Shown here one piece after another: positions 7,142 through 16,564 of a stretch of DNA of 64,000 nucleotides (position 1 is the first letter of the stretch; every line of letters starts with the position of its first letter). The stretch is taken from NCBI GenBank assembly GCA_964538915.1, contig CAZIFB010000005.1:62001-126000 (forward strand), in the 5' to 3' direction. The DNA is from JAEUHQ01 sp964538915. Its GTDB lineage: Bacteria > Planctomycetota > UBA1135 > UBA2386. The notes below the pieces were generated by a model. That model saw only the letters and a list, made by a program, of their open reading frames with translations, was not told the origin of the DNA and ran no database searches. The translations under genes and the position numbers were made by a program.

Positions 7142-8176
7142 ATGCGACACCTCTTCACAGCTGCCGCCATCGCGATGTTCGCGGGCGGTGTTCTCGCCCA
7201 GGATCGGGTCACGCTCGCCAACGGCGACGTGCTCACGGGCACCATCAAGTCGATGGCCGACGGCAAGCTCGTCATCACGTCGGCTCTTCTCGGTGACATC
7301 ACGGTCCCCATGGCGAACGTCAGCGACGTCGTCACGAAGGAAGCCGTCACGCTCGAGACCGCCACCGGCGACCGCCTCTTGAACCGCAAGATCCTCGGCC
7401 TCGAGGGCGGCAATCTGAAGCTCGAAGGTGCGACGACCTCGCTCGCGATGAAGGACCTCGGCAAGATCAATCCGCCGGAGAAGGTCGAGCCGAAGTGGAC
7501 CGGCTCGGTGAAGCTGAGTGCGCTCTGGGCGGACGGCAACACCGATCGGCGCGCAGTCGGCGCCGCGTTCGACGCGTCGCTGCGCCGCGAGGACGACCGG
7601 ATCTCGCTCGACGCTGCGTGGGACTACAGCGAAGACAAGGACACGGACTCGACGTCAGCGACGTTCCGCGACTGGAAGCTGAATCAGCGCCGCGCCGGCG
7701 GTGGCATCAAGTACGACTACTTCATCAGCAAGAAGTGGTACGTGCTGGTGACCTCGCGCGTGCTCGGTGACACGCTCGCCGACATTCAGCTGCGCTACAC
7801 CGGCGGCCTCGGCATCGGCTACACGTGGGTGGAGAACGACTCGACGACGTTCCTGACCGAAGTGGGTCTTTCGTACTTCAACGAGAACTACCGCACGCCT
7901 GGCGTGGAGTCGCAGGACTACCTGGCCGCACGCGCCGCCTACAAGCTGACCCACGCGTTCAGCGACGAAACCAAGCTGGTGCACGGTGTGGAAGCGTTCC
8001 CCTCCCTCGAAGACGGAGCCGACGTGTACCTGCAGGCGAAGACGGAGGTCGTCACATCGCTGACCGATTCCATGATCGCGTCGATCGCACACGTGCTGGA
8101 CTACGACAACACGCCGGCGCCGGGCCGCGACCGCGTCGACAACCGCGTGCTGCTGTCCGTCGGCTGGTCGTTCTGA
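7142..8176 (+). CDS. DUF481 (YdiY-like) outer-membrane protein
   Basis: 344 residues with a signal peptide ending FAGGVLAQ. Residues about 20-110 form a small beta domain (RVTLANGDVLTGTIKSM, then LLGDITVPMANV), of a kind often found before DUF481. From about residue 120 the DUF481 barrel begins (WTGSVKLSALWADGNTDRR) and alternating strands run to the terminal phenylalanine in LLSVGWSF, a classic outer-membrane barrel end. DUF481 proteins such as YdiY are linked to salt or osmotic stress. The gene stands alone and converges with lptD. Confidence 0.85.
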   Translation: MRHLFTAAAIAMFAGGVLAQDRVTLANGDVLTGTIKSMADGKLVITSALLGDITVPMANVSDVVTKEAVTLETATGDRLLNRKILGLEGGNLKLEGATTSLAMKDLGKINPPEKVEPKWTGSVKLSALWADGNTDRRAVGAAFDASLRREDDRISLDAAWDYSEDKDTDSTSATFRDWKLNQRRAGGGIKYDYFISKKWYVLVTSRVLGDTLADIQLRYTGGLGIGYTWVENDSTTFLTEVGLSYFNENYRTPGVESQDYLAARAAYKLTHAFSDETKLVHGVEAFPSLEDGADVYLQAKTEVVTSLTDSMIASIAHVLDYDNTPAPGRDRVDNRVLLSVGWSF

Positions 8177-8237
8177 ACGGAACGCGCCGGCGCCAGTCTC
8201 ACCCGGTGCCGTGCATGCTCGCGCGGCTTCGCGCCCG

Positions 8238-10757
8238 TCAGTAGTTGGTCGCGAATTCGCTCGCCTGGAGCATCGAGCCGCCGAAGCGGTCCGCGTGGCC
8301 GCGGTTCATCCCGCCGAAGCGAGGCAGGAACTCGAGGCGGAACGTCGTCTCGTCCGCGTACGGGTTGTAGCTGGCGTTCGCGGAGATCGACCAGTCGTGG
8401 TCGTTGCGCACGAGGCCGAACGAGTAGGACAGCCACCTGTCCTCGGTCAGGTCGCGCTGGCTGCCCCCGAACACGCTCCAACGGTCGAACAGGCGCGTGC
8501 TGCCGTTCACGCCGACGGCGCCCCTCACGACGAGGTCCTCGCGGTAGTCGACCGTCCACGTGATGCCGGCGATGCGACCGACGCGCAATTCGGTGTCGAG
8601 CGTGCGCATGCCTTCCTTCCAGTCGTGGTCGCCGTAGACCGCGAACGCGAAGTCCTCGAACGGCAGCCACGAGATGTGGGGGCGCAGCAGCAGGTCGTAG
8701 TAGAAGAGGCCGATCGACTCGCCGCCGTTGTCGCGCGCGGCGTCAGGCCAGAAGTCCTGCGCCAGGTCGAGCAGCACGACGTCGCGCGGGTGCGCCGGTC
8801 CGGCCTTCGGGTCCTTGGTCCCCATCTGCTGCAGCAGGTTGCGCACCTCGACGCGCACGAGTTCCTGCTCCTGCAGCGTGTCCGTCGCGTCGAACTCGAA
8901 GAATTCGCTCGGCGGATCGTCGACGCGGAACCGGTTGCGCCAGGTGACCTTCGGCGCGATGACGTGGCGCAGCGCTTCGGGGCCGTCGTCGCCGGTCCAC
9001 GAGAACGTCTTCGACAACCTCGTGCCGAGTGCGACGCCGCCCTCGAACGCGATGCGACCTTCGGCGCGGCCGTCGACCGCTTCGTCGAACCAGGTTCCGC
9101 GGGCGGACGTGTAGGGCCGCAGGTTCCACGGGCCGATCGCGAACGGCGCGGACACTTCCACCAGCTGATCGGCGCGGAACGTCCGGTCGGACACCCGCAC
9201 GCCGGCGCGGTCGTCGTACGCCGAGCGCCGCTGCCCGAGTTCGGTCGCGGCATCGACGACGATCGGCGTCTGCCACGGCGTCTCGCCGATCGGTTGCGCG
9301 ATCCAGTCGTACGTGACGACGGGCAGTTCCTCGACGAAGCGGTCCGCGAGCGCGCGGTCGTCGCGATAGCTGAAGTCGTCGAGGTTCCAGCGTGTGCCGA
9401 TCGTGAAGAGCCGATTGCCGTCCGAGTGGTGGAGGTAGCTGCTCGTCTCCGGCGTCTCCTGGATCCGGTACTCGCCCGGGAAGAACTCGGGCAGCACCGC
9501 CGGATCGGTCGCGCGGAACGCGACGAGGTCGAGGTGCGTGCTCGGCCCGATGTGGAGGCGGTTCTCGGTCGAGATCAGTCCGCGCATCTCGTTGTCGCGC
9601 GGCGAGCCGTCGAAGTTGCCCTGGATCTCGCGCAGGTCGGGCCCGCGGTCGTCGAGCCAGAAGCCGTTCAGCCTGCCGTCGTACAGGCCCTCTGCGCGGT
9701 ACCGCAGTTCGCCGTCGAGCGGAACGCCGCGCTTCTCCACCCAGCCGACGCCCAGCTCCCAGTCGCCGCGGAACTCGTGCGCGGGCCGCCCGGTGATGGC
9801 CCGGTGCAGCGTGCCGCCGGTCTTGTTCCACGGCAGCCCGAACACGATCTCGGCCTTCGTACCCTCTTTCTGCGAGTAGCTGCCGCTCGCGCGTTTGATC
9901 GGGAACTCGCTCTGGCTCTTCGTGAAGATGCGCGCGTCGGGGAGCGGCAGAACGCTGGTGCCGCCGATCTGCAGCGTCTGTCCGCGCGCCACCACTTCGA
10001 ACTCGCCGTCGCGCTCGATGATCTCGGCTTCGCCGACCGCGGCGGCCGCGTGCGGTTCGCCGGCCGTGCACGTCGTGATCGTGAGGTCGCGGCCGGTCCA
10101 CCGCGCGCCCTGTTTCACGAGGCGATCGCCGCGGACGACGAGCAGGTTGCGCGAGTCCTTGCCGGGCGTGAAGTACCGGATCTCGGCTTCTTCGACCACG
10201 ATGCGGTCGTCGAGCGGCGAGATCCACATCCGCGCACAGTTCAGCACTTCGATGCCGTCGCGCACGACGACGACACCGCCCTCGAAGTAGAGGTAGCGGA
10301 ACAGGTCGATCGCCTGGTCGGCGGAGCGGGTCCTGGGCAGACCTTCGGCTCGGCCGACTGCGCGCAGCGTGCGATCGAGACGTTCGCGCAACTGCTCTGT
10401 CGACAGGCGGCGGCGCGGCTCGGGCGGCTCGATGCCGCGCCGCGGCGGCCCCGACGAGTCGGGGCGCTGGATCGCCGAACGGGTCTCCTCCAGATCGGAC
10501 AGGAGCACCGCGTTGCGGCCCCGCACCTCGATGCCGAGGCTCGGCGCGCGGAAGCGAAACCCGCCGATCAGGAACAGTTCGCGGTAGTCGTCGCGGTCGC
10601 CGGACCGCATCCACGCCGCGTCGTAGACGTAGCTGCCGTCCGCCGGGCCGTTGGCTTCCGGAGCGACGGGCTGCGCCGGCGGCGGATCCTGCTGCGCGAG
10701 CGCGTTCGTGGCGACCGCACACGCCGCGAGCGCGAGACTGGCGAGGCCGTCCCTCAC
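8238..10757 (-). CDS. lptD: LPS assembly protein LptD
   Basis: 839 residues, GTG start overlapping the upstream stop (GTGA, 10754-10757). It has a signal peptide ending NALAQ, an N-terminal OstA-type beta domain (roughly 40-290), and a C-terminal barrel; the LRHVIAPKVTWRNRF motif near residue 620 is typical of LptD. LptD with LptE forms the outer-membrane gate that inserts LPS into the outer leaflet. Its place as last gene of the kdsD-kdsC-lptC/A-lptD unit supports this. The cysteines that form LptD disulfides in E. coli are not evident. No lptE is in view. Confidence 0.85.
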   Translation of the reverse strand: MRDGLASLALAACAVATNALAQQDPPPAQPVAPEANGPADGSYVYDAAWMRSGDRDDYRELFLIGGFRFRAPSLGIEVRGRNAVLLSDLEETRSAIQRPDSSGPPRRGIEPPEPRRRLSTEQLRERLDRTLRAVGRAEGLPRTRSADQAIDLFRYLYFEGGVVVVRDGIEVLNCARMWISPLDDRIVVEEAEIRYFTPGKDSRNLLVVRGDRLVKQGARWTGRDLTITTCTAGEPHAAAAVGEAEIIERDGEFEVVARGQTLQIGGTSVLPLPDARIFTKSQSEFPIKRASGSYSQKEGTKAEIVFGLPWNKTGGTLHRAITGRPAHEFRGDWELGVGWVEKRGVPLDGELRYRAEGLYDGRLNGFWLDDRGPDLREIQGNFDGSPRDNEMRGLISTENRLHIGPSTHLDLVAFRATDPAVLPEFFPGEYRIQETPETSSYLHHSDGNRLFTIGTRWNLDDFSYRDDRALADRFVEELPVVTYDWIAQPIGETPWQTPIVVDAATELGQRRSAYDDRAGVRVSDRTFRADQLVEVSAPFAIGPWNLRPYTSARGTWFDEAVDGRAEGRIAFEGGVALGTRLSKTFSWTGDDGPEALRHVIAPKVTWRNRFRVDDPPSEFFEFDATDTLQEQELVRVEVRNLLQQMGTKDPKAGPAHPRDVVLLDLAQDFWPDAARDNGGESIGLFYYDLLLRPHISWLPFEDFAFAVYGDHDWKEGMRTLDTELRVGRIAGITWTVDYREDLVVRGAVGVNGSTRLFDRWSVFGGSQRDLTEDRWLSYSFGLVRNDHDWSISANASYNPYADETTFRLEFLPRFGGMNRGHADRFGGSMLQASEFATNY

Positions 10758-13702
10758 CGCGCGATGGCCTCGTTGCGAATGACCTGCTCGAGCCGGCCGC
10801 GGTACGTGGTGACCGTCATCGTCTCGTAGTTGAGTTCGATTCGCGGCGCGACGAAGCGGCGGTCGTCGGGCAGGGTCACGACCGCGCCGTCCGGATCGCG
10901 AGCGATCAGGCGGCCCCAGCGAAGGTCGAGTTCGACCTCGGCACTGTGCGCCTTCGCCTGCGACCAGTCGAGGTCGACGCCTTTGCCGAGCACCTGGACC
11001 ACTTCGCCGGTGTCCTTGCGGCGCACCATCCGCAGCTGTTCGGCGCCGATCTGCATGCCTTCGTCGTCCGCCTCACCGTCGGGCCGCAGTGTGTGTGCCT
11101 TCACCGGACCGTGGAACACGACTGCGTCCGGCATCACTTCGATGTCGCCCTGGCACGACGAGGTCATGTGCGCCAGCAGACCGGGCGAACGCGGGTCGTG
11201 CAACGTCACGGTCGGGAGCACGAACGTCGAACGATCCGGGAACGCGCGCAGCGCCTGCAGCCGGACCGAGTCGTCGCGGAACACCCGCACCTGCGCACCG
11301 CGGGCGATCGCCTCGCGACCCTCGTGCGTGCGCCGCACTTCGGCCGGCACGAGGTCGTCCGGATCGCCGAGGAACAACGCTGCCTCCGCCCCTTGCGACA
11401 GCACGAGCCGCTTGCCGACGCCGTCGAACACACCTTGCCGCGGATCCTCGAGGTGGAAGCGGTGCACGCCGTCGGCGATGAGCCAGGCCTTGCCGAGCGC
11501 GTGGAACGGCAGCCCGGCGACCGGCCCCGTCGCTCCGGCCGCGAACATGCGTTGTGCTTCGCGGGTCATCGCGAACGGCAGCGCGCGCAGACGATCGGCC
11601 TCGAACGTCGACGTGCTGGCTGTCCCGGCCGGGTCGGCCCACGTCGCGGTCACGACGGGCCGCCAGTCTTCCACGGCGACCGCATCGACGAACACGTCGC
11701 TGCCGCCGAGGTGGTGTGCGTCGATGCGCGGTCCTTCGACGACGACCTCCATCGCAGGGTGATCGCCGGTGGCCGCGATCTGCCGAGACAGCACGGGGCG
11801 TGCATGCTCACGCGCGAGGTCGAACCAGCGACGTTCTGGATCGTTCTGGTCCGCGGTCGTGAGTCGCAGCGAGCCGGGGCCGATCTGTTCGAACCGCGGC
11901 GCCGTTGCGGTCACGACGTCGCCGTCGCGGGAGCGCGTCGCGCGGGCGGGCAGGCCGGCGGCATCGAGGCTCGCGACCTCCGTGTCCTCGAGCACGACGT
12001 CGAGCGCGTTGAGACCGTCGAGGTCGACACCCTGGGTGCCGAGCCGGGCGGAGATCGTCGGACCGGGAGCGCGCAGCACGACGTTCGTGCGGGTCCCGCG
12101 CCGGATCACTTCGCACGCGCCGGTGCCGTGCGCCTTCGCGTTGCCCTGCACGACTTCGTAGTGGTGCGACGACCGCCATTGCGATCGTTCCGCTGCGACC
12201 GCGGGTGCGGGCGGGCCGAGGCGCCAGCGTTCTCCTTCGGGCGAGAGCAGCGCGGCGAAGCCGTCGTTGCCCGTGACGAGCATCCCGCGCGGGTTCTCGG
12301 TCGTCGGTCGCCGCTCGATCCGCACCGCCCCGGATCCCCGTGCCGCGCCGAACCTGCTGTCCGTTCGCGAGAGAACCTGCAGACCCTTGCTGGAGGTGAT
12401 CGTTCGCGACGCGTCTTCGATGCGCGAATCGCCCTCGAACGCGACACAGTGCGTCTTCGTGAGGGGCCGCAGCGTCCACTGCGGGAACCCGAACTGGCGG
12501 TGCGTCGCCCCGACCGAGTTGCCGATGTCGAGCACGTGGATGCGCCGCGGTGACGTGCCGCGCAGCACTCCGTCGATCTTCGTGTTCGCACCGAAGCGGT
12601 CGATCTCGACGGTCGACTCGCCGCCGTACGCCGTGATCTGGCACGCATCGCCGAGCGGACCCGGCAGCACCTTGATCTTCGGGGTGCGCAGCTTGTCGCG
12701 GCCCATCGTGACCACGGCGGGTGCACCGGTGAACAGCAGTTGGCGCCATGCGAGGCGCCCGCCGCCGCGGGCGGGGTCGTCGCGCTCCGCGCGGAGCAGC
12801 CGACCCACGAACTGGTCGCCGCGAATCTCGATCGGCTCGGCGTCGCCACCGCCCTTCGCTCCGCCGCCGAGGCCGGCGCCGCCGCTCGTGATCACGAGGC
12901 GCACGTCGTCGTCGAGCGTGACCCGCCCGGCGCCATCGGCGAGATCCTCGGACCAGTGCAGGCGACCCTTCGCAGTGACCCGGGCCCCGTCCGTCACGAG
13001 GTCCGGCTCGTGCAGAACCTCGACGTCGATGCGCTGCAGCGGGCTCTTCCGATCACGCGGGAAGCGCGCTTGCAGGCCCTTGCCGCGCAGCGTGCCGCTG
13101 CGCTCGCCGGCGACGACGAGATTCACCGGATCGGTTTCGTTCGCCGTCGTGACGACCAGCTCGTCGTCGCCGACCTTCACCTTCGCGTTGCCCAGCTCGA
13201 GGCGCATGCCGGGATGGCTCGAACCGGGCAGCGTGTGGATCACGGCATCACGAAGGTCGATGTCCTTGTGCTCGCGCAGCGACGGCTTGCCGCTCGCGTC
13301 GCGGTCGAGTTCGAGGAACGCCTGTCGCGCGATGAGACGCACCGTCGGCGTGTCGTGCTCGAAGAGCAGCACCTCGACGTCGTCCAGTTGCTGCACGGCT
13401 TCGCTGATGGGTGCGCTGTCCGCCGCGGACAGATGGAACACCTTCTCGTTGCGCGTGGATCCGTCGGGAAGTCGGATCGACCGGAACTGCGGCAGCTCGA
13501 TCGGACCGTTCTGCGACACGGACACCGGGATGCGCCCTTGCTGCGTCGTGACGCCGGCGGGCGGTCGCGGTCGCGGGGTCGTCGTGGTCGAGGTCGCGCT
13601 GGGCTCGCTGTTCGCGCGCACGGTTTCGTCGTCGCCCACGGCGAAGTGCAGCGCCGTGATGCCGAGCGCGACGAGCAGCAGGAATGCGAGCAGGCGCTTC
13701 AC
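10754..13702 (-). CDS. giant LptC/LptA-type LPS transport protein
   Basis: 982 residues from GTG 13702, which overlaps the kdsC stop as GTGA (13699-13702). A lysine-arginine start and one membrane helix (LLAFLLLVALGITALHFAV) anchor it in the inner membrane. Residues about 60-220 look like LptC (RSIRLPDGSTRNEKVFHL, VRLIARQAFLEL). The rest is a long series of OstA/LptA-like beta segments (for example WSEDLADGAGRVTLDDDVRLVI). LptC is usually about 190 residues and LptA about 170, so this single chain could by itself span the periplasm as an Lpt bridge. Exact repeat borders are not clear by eye. Confidence 0.75.
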   Translation of the reverse strand: MKRLLAFLLLVALGITALHFAVGDDETVRANSEPSATSTTTTPRPRPPAGVTTQQGRIPVSVSQNGPIELPQFRSIRLPDGSTRNEKVFHLSAADSAPISEAVQQLDDVEVLLFEHDTPTVRLIARQAFLELDRDASGKPSLREHKDIDLRDAVIHTLPGSSHPGMRLELGNAKVKVGDDELVVTTANETDPVNLVVAGERSGTLRGKGLQARFPRDRKSPLQRIDVEVLHEPDLVTDGARVTAKGRLHWSEDLADGAGRVTLDDDVRLVITSGGAGLGGGAKGGGDAEPIEIRGDQFVGRLLRAERDDPARGGGRLAWRQLLFTGAPAVVTMGRDKLRTPKIKVLPGPLGDACQITAYGGESTVEIDRFGANTKIDGVLRGTSPRRIHVLDIGNSVGATHRQFGFPQWTLRPLTKTHCVAFEGDSRIEDASRTITSSKGLQVLSRTDSRFGAARGSGAVRIERRPTTENPRGMLVTGNDGFAALLSPEGERWRLGPPAPAVAAERSQWRSSHHYEVVQGNAKAHGTGACEVIRRGTRTNVVLRAPGPTISARLGTQGVDLDGLNALDVVLEDTEVASLDAAGLPARATRSRDGDVVTATAPRFEQIGPGSLRLTTADQNDPERRWFDLAREHARPVLSRQIAATGDHPAMEVVVEGPRIDAHHLGGSDVFVDAVAVEDWRPVVTATWADPAGTASTSTFEADRLRALPFAMTREAQRMFAAGATGPVAGLPFHALGKAWLIADGVHRFHLEDPRQGVFDGVGKRLVLSQGAEAALFLGDPDDLVPAEVRRTHEGREAIARGAQVRVFRDDSVRLQALRAFPDRSTFVLPTVTLHDPRSPGLLAHMTSSCQGDIEVMPDAVVFHGPVKAHTLRPDGEADDEGMQIGAEQLRMVRRKDTGEVVQVLGKGVDLDWSQAKAHSAEVELDLRWGRLIARDPDGAVVTLPDDRRFVAPRIELNYETMTVTTYRGRLEQVIRNEAIAR

Positions 13703-14253
13703 GGTCGACCTTCCCCGCGCACGACGGCATCCCACGCGCCCCGTGCGCGCAGAAGTTCTTCGACGACGTCTCGGGCGGCGCCGAATCCAGCCGCGCGGTG
13801 GGAGACGTAGTGGACGGCCGGGGCCAGTTCCGGTCGGGCCTCGGGCACGGTTGCGGCGAACCCGACCTGCCGCAGGACGGGCAGGTCGAGGAGGTCGTCG
13901 CCGACGTAGGCGACCTGGACCGGCTCCAGGCCGCGGCGCTGCAGGATCTCCTGGAACGCGACGGCCTTGTCCACCCGACTCAGCACGACCTCGTGGACGC
14001 CGAGTTCGCGCGCCCGCCGCTCGACGACTTCTCCGCCTCGACCCGACAGGAAACCCGACTGCCCGCCGGAGCGGTGCCAGTACACGAGCCCGGCGGCGTC
14101 GTGCACGTGGAACGACTTGTACTCCTTGCCGTCGCGGTCGAAGTGGATGCGGCCGTCGGTGAGCACGCCGTCGACGTCGAGCAGGAGCAGGCGGATCGCC
14201 GCCAGGGTGCGGTCGTCGGGTCGCGGTCGACCGGGAACGAGCGGTTGGGGCAT
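13699..14253 (-). CDS. kdsC: 3-deoxy-D-manno-octulosonate 8-phosphate phosphatase
   Basis: 184 residues, HAD superfamily. The nucleophile motif LLLDVDGVLTDG lies at about 23-34, a conserved GGQSGFLSGR segment follows in the place of the usual G.k.aiiTGR motif, and VAYVGDDLLDLPVL is the acidic motif. KdsC removes phosphate from Kdo-8-phosphate, giving Kdo for the LPS core. Length is normal (170-190). It starts inside the kdsD stop (TGATG, 14251-14255) and ends inside the next start, so the four genes are translated in chain. Confidence 0.92.
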   Translation of the reverse strand: MPQPLVPGRPRPDDRTLAAIRLLLLDVDGVLTDGRIHFDRDGKEYKSFHVHDAAGLVYWHRSGGQSGFLSGRGGEVVERRARELGVHEVVLSRVDKAVAFQEILQRRGLEPVQVAYVGDDLLDLPVLRQVGFAATVPEARPELAPAVHYVSHRAAGFGAARDVVEELLRARGAWDAVVRGEGRP

Positions 14254-15224
14254 CAGCCGATCTTCAGGTTCAGGAGATCCTGCACGTCGAGCAGGCCCAG
14301 GAGGCGGCCGTCGGTGTCCACGACGGGCAGCTGGTCGAGATGGAACTGGTGCAGCGTCGCGAGCGCTTCGAGGGCGAACGTCTCGGTGCCGATGCAGCGA
14401 GGGTTCTTCGTCATGGCTTCGTCGATGCGGCTCTGGCGCGGATCCTGGAGGCCGCGCTCGATGAGTCGGCGCAGGTCGCCGTCGGTGAAGAACCCGAGCA
14501 GCCGACCTGCGGCGTCGACGACGCTGGTGGCTCCCGGTCGGCCGGGGGTCCGGGTCATGACCTCGATCGCCTGCAGCACCGTCGCCCCGCTGCGCACCTG
14601 CGGGTTGCGGTCGCCGGTGCGCATCAGTTCACCGACGCGCATGAGGCGTCGGCCCAGGTCGCCGCCGGGGTGGAAGCGGGCGAAGTCCTCGGGGCCGAAG
14701 CGCCGCCCCTCCTGAACGACGAGCGCGAGCGCATCCCCGAGGGCCAGCATCGCGGTCGTCGAAGCACTCGGCGCGAGGCCGTACGGCCCGGCTTCGTCGA
14801 TTCGACCGAGTTCGAGCACGAGGTCGCAGTGTCGGCCGAGGGTCGACTTCGCGTCCTGCGTGATGCCGACGATCGGCACGGCGGCGGCTTTCACGTGCGG
14901 CAGCATCACGAGCAGCTCCTGCGTCTCGCCGGACTTCGAGAACGCGAGCAGCAGATCGCCTGCGTCGACGCGGCCGAGGTCGCCGTGGATGGCTTCGGCC
15001 GGGTGCAGGAAGATGGATGGTGTTCCGGTCGAGGCGAGCGTGGCGCTGACCTTCTGCGCGATGAAGCCTGCCTTGCCCATGCCGGCCGTCACGACCCGGC
15101 CGCGCAGGCCGAGGATCATGTCGATCGCGCGCAGGAACGGCGCGCCGATGCCCTCGGCGACCTGGCGTACGGCGGCGGCTTCGCGCTCGACGATCTCGCG
15201 AGCGCGTTCGATCCTCGGGTCCAT
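14253..15224 (-). CDS. kdsD: arabinose-5-phosphate isomerase, KdsD/KpsF type
   Basis: 323 residues: an SIS sugar-isomerase domain (about 30-190, with GRVVTAGMGKAGFIAQK, STGTPSIFLHPAEAIHGDLG and FSKSGET) followed by two CBS domains (about 205-323). The enzyme turns ribulose-5-phosphate into arabinose-5-phosphate, the first step toward Kdo. It is the first gene of the Kdo/Lpt operon, 55 bases after the end of the HDOD gene. Length and domain order match the family exactly. Confidence 0.93.
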   Translation of the reverse strand: MDPRIERAREIVEREAAAVRQVAEGIGAPFLRAIDMILGLRGRVVTAGMGKAGFIAQKVSATLASTGTPSIFLHPAEAIHGDLGRVDAGDLLLAFSKSGETQELLVMLPHVKAAAVPIVGITQDAKSTLGRHCDLVLELGRIDEAGPYGLAPSASTTAMLALGDALALVVQEGRRFGPEDFARFHPGGDLGRRLMRVGELMRTGDRNPQVRSGATVLQAIEVMTRTPGRPGATSVVDAAGRLLGFFTDGDLRRLIERGLQDPRQSRIDEAMTKNPRCIGTETFALEALATLHQFHLDQLPVVDTDGRLLGLLDVQDLLNLKIG

Positions 15225-15279
15225 GCGGGCGGAGACAGTAGCACACGCTCCGTCCGCGGACCCCTGTCCCTCCTGCGGC

Positions 15280-16479
15280 TCAAACGCCCGTCGAGGACGG
15301 CACGTTCGCCGGCAGCAGATCGTCCTGACGGGCCATCGTCATCGCCCGTTCGAACCACTCGTCGATGCGGTCGAAGCGGCCGGTTCGCTCGAGCCACTTG
15401 CGGTCGAACTGCCGTCTTGCCGCTTCGACGCGGGCTTCGTCGCCGGTGGCCGCGAGCATTTCGGCGAGTGTGTCCGCAACGTGCACCGCGCCGGTCACCC
15501 CGAACTCCGAGAGGCCGCTCGAGCTCGGCCAGTGGTGGTGGAGTACGGCTTCGACGATGAGCAGAGGCAGACCCCAGACCGAGATCAGGTAGGCGCCGAC
15601 CCGCGGGTGCAGCGCGGCGAGTTCGGCTTCCGCGAGGCGACCCTCGCCGTAGCCGCGGCCAGCCATCACGAGCTCACCCACGTCGTGCAGGAGCCCGACC
15701 GTGAACGCCGCTTCGGAGTCCGACGGGTCCGCGACGATGTCTGCGGCGAGCCGCGCGACGAGCACCGCGTGGCGCTGGCGGTCCGACAGGAACTCGTCGC
15801 TCGCCAGCCCGGCGTGCCCGATGTTGTCGAAGATCTCCGCGCCGAGCACGAGCTGCTTCAGGCGCGCGAGGCCGATGTACGCAGTGGCCTGGCGCAACGA
15901 CGACATCGGGCGAGACGGGCCGAAGTAGCTCGAGTTGACGATCTGCAGCAGCTTCGTCGCGAGACCCGGGTCTTCGCTGATCGTCTTGGACACGACGTCG
16001 AGACTCACCTCCGGATCGGCCAGCGCTTCCGACAGTGCGAGGAACGTCTGCGGGGGCGACGGCAGCGCGGTCAGCCGATGCACCACGGCGCGCAGTTCTT
16101 CCGACGCCAGATTCGATTGCACGACGAGAGCGCGGTTCACGACGTCGACGAGCGTCGCTGCAGTGCAGGGAATCGCGACGCACTGGTGCGCCACAGTCGC
16201 CGCCTGCAGCGCCACCGGACTACCGAACGTCTTGGTCAGCGCGAAGCGGATCGCGCGCGGCTGTTGTCGGCGCGCGTCGCGCAGGAGATTCACTCCGTTC
16301 AGTCCGAGGCGCTCGACGTCGACGAAGACGAAGTCGAACACACCGTTCTGCAGGCGATCCTTCGCTTCCGCGACCGTGGCGACGCGTTCCGGGTTCCACG
16401 TGGCCGAGCGATCGAGGCGCAACCGGGCGATCGTCTCGATCAGACCGGGGTTGTCCGTGACGAACAGGAGATGCTTCAT
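15280..16479 (-). CDS. receiver-like plus HDOD domain signalling protein
   Basis: 399 residues from ATG 16479 (MKHLLFVTDN); a longer open frame upstream has no conserved start. Residues 1-120 look like a response-regulator receiver (FDFVFVDVERLGLNG around the phospho-Asp site). Residues about 140-340 are an HDOD domain (LPSPPQTFLALSEAL, IVNSSYFGPSRPMSSLRQATAYIGLARLKQLVLGAEIF in part, VGLLHDVGELV). HDOD proteins are HD-like but usually without enzyme activity, and act in motility, second-messenger or stress signalling. It is on the same strand as the Kdo operon and may share a transcript. Confidence 0.85.
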   Translation of the reverse strand: MKHLLFVTDNPGLIETIARLRLDRSATWNPERVATVAEAKDRLQNGVFDFVFVDVERLGLNGVNLLRDARRQQPRAIRFALTKTFGSPVALQAATVAHQCVAIPCTAATLVDVVNRALVVQSNLASEELRAVVHRLTALPSPPQTFLALSEALADPEVSLDVVSKTISEDPGLATKLLQIVNSSYFGPSRPMSSLRQATAYIGLARLKQLVLGAEIFDNIGHAGLASDEFLSDRQRHAVLVARLAADIVADPSDSEAAFTVGLLHDVGELVMAGRGYGEGRLAEAELAALHPRVGAYLISVWGLPLLIVEAVLHHHWPSSSGLSEFGVTGAVHVADTLAEMLAATGDEARVEAARRQFDRKWLERTGRFDRIDEWFERAMTMARQDDLLPANVPSSTGV

Positions 16480-16564
16480 CCGGAGCCTTTTTCGCCAGGA
16501 TCCCCCACGATGTTCATGAGGGAGAGCCCTCACGGAACGGCGCGCTCGATGGGGTCGCAGGGCG

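Noticed and set aside
8211..10829. 872-codon open frame on the + strand opposite lptD
   Set aside because: It is an antisense shadow caused by high GC. Its Arg/Ala/Val-rich product has no motif, and the minus strand carries a clear LptD.
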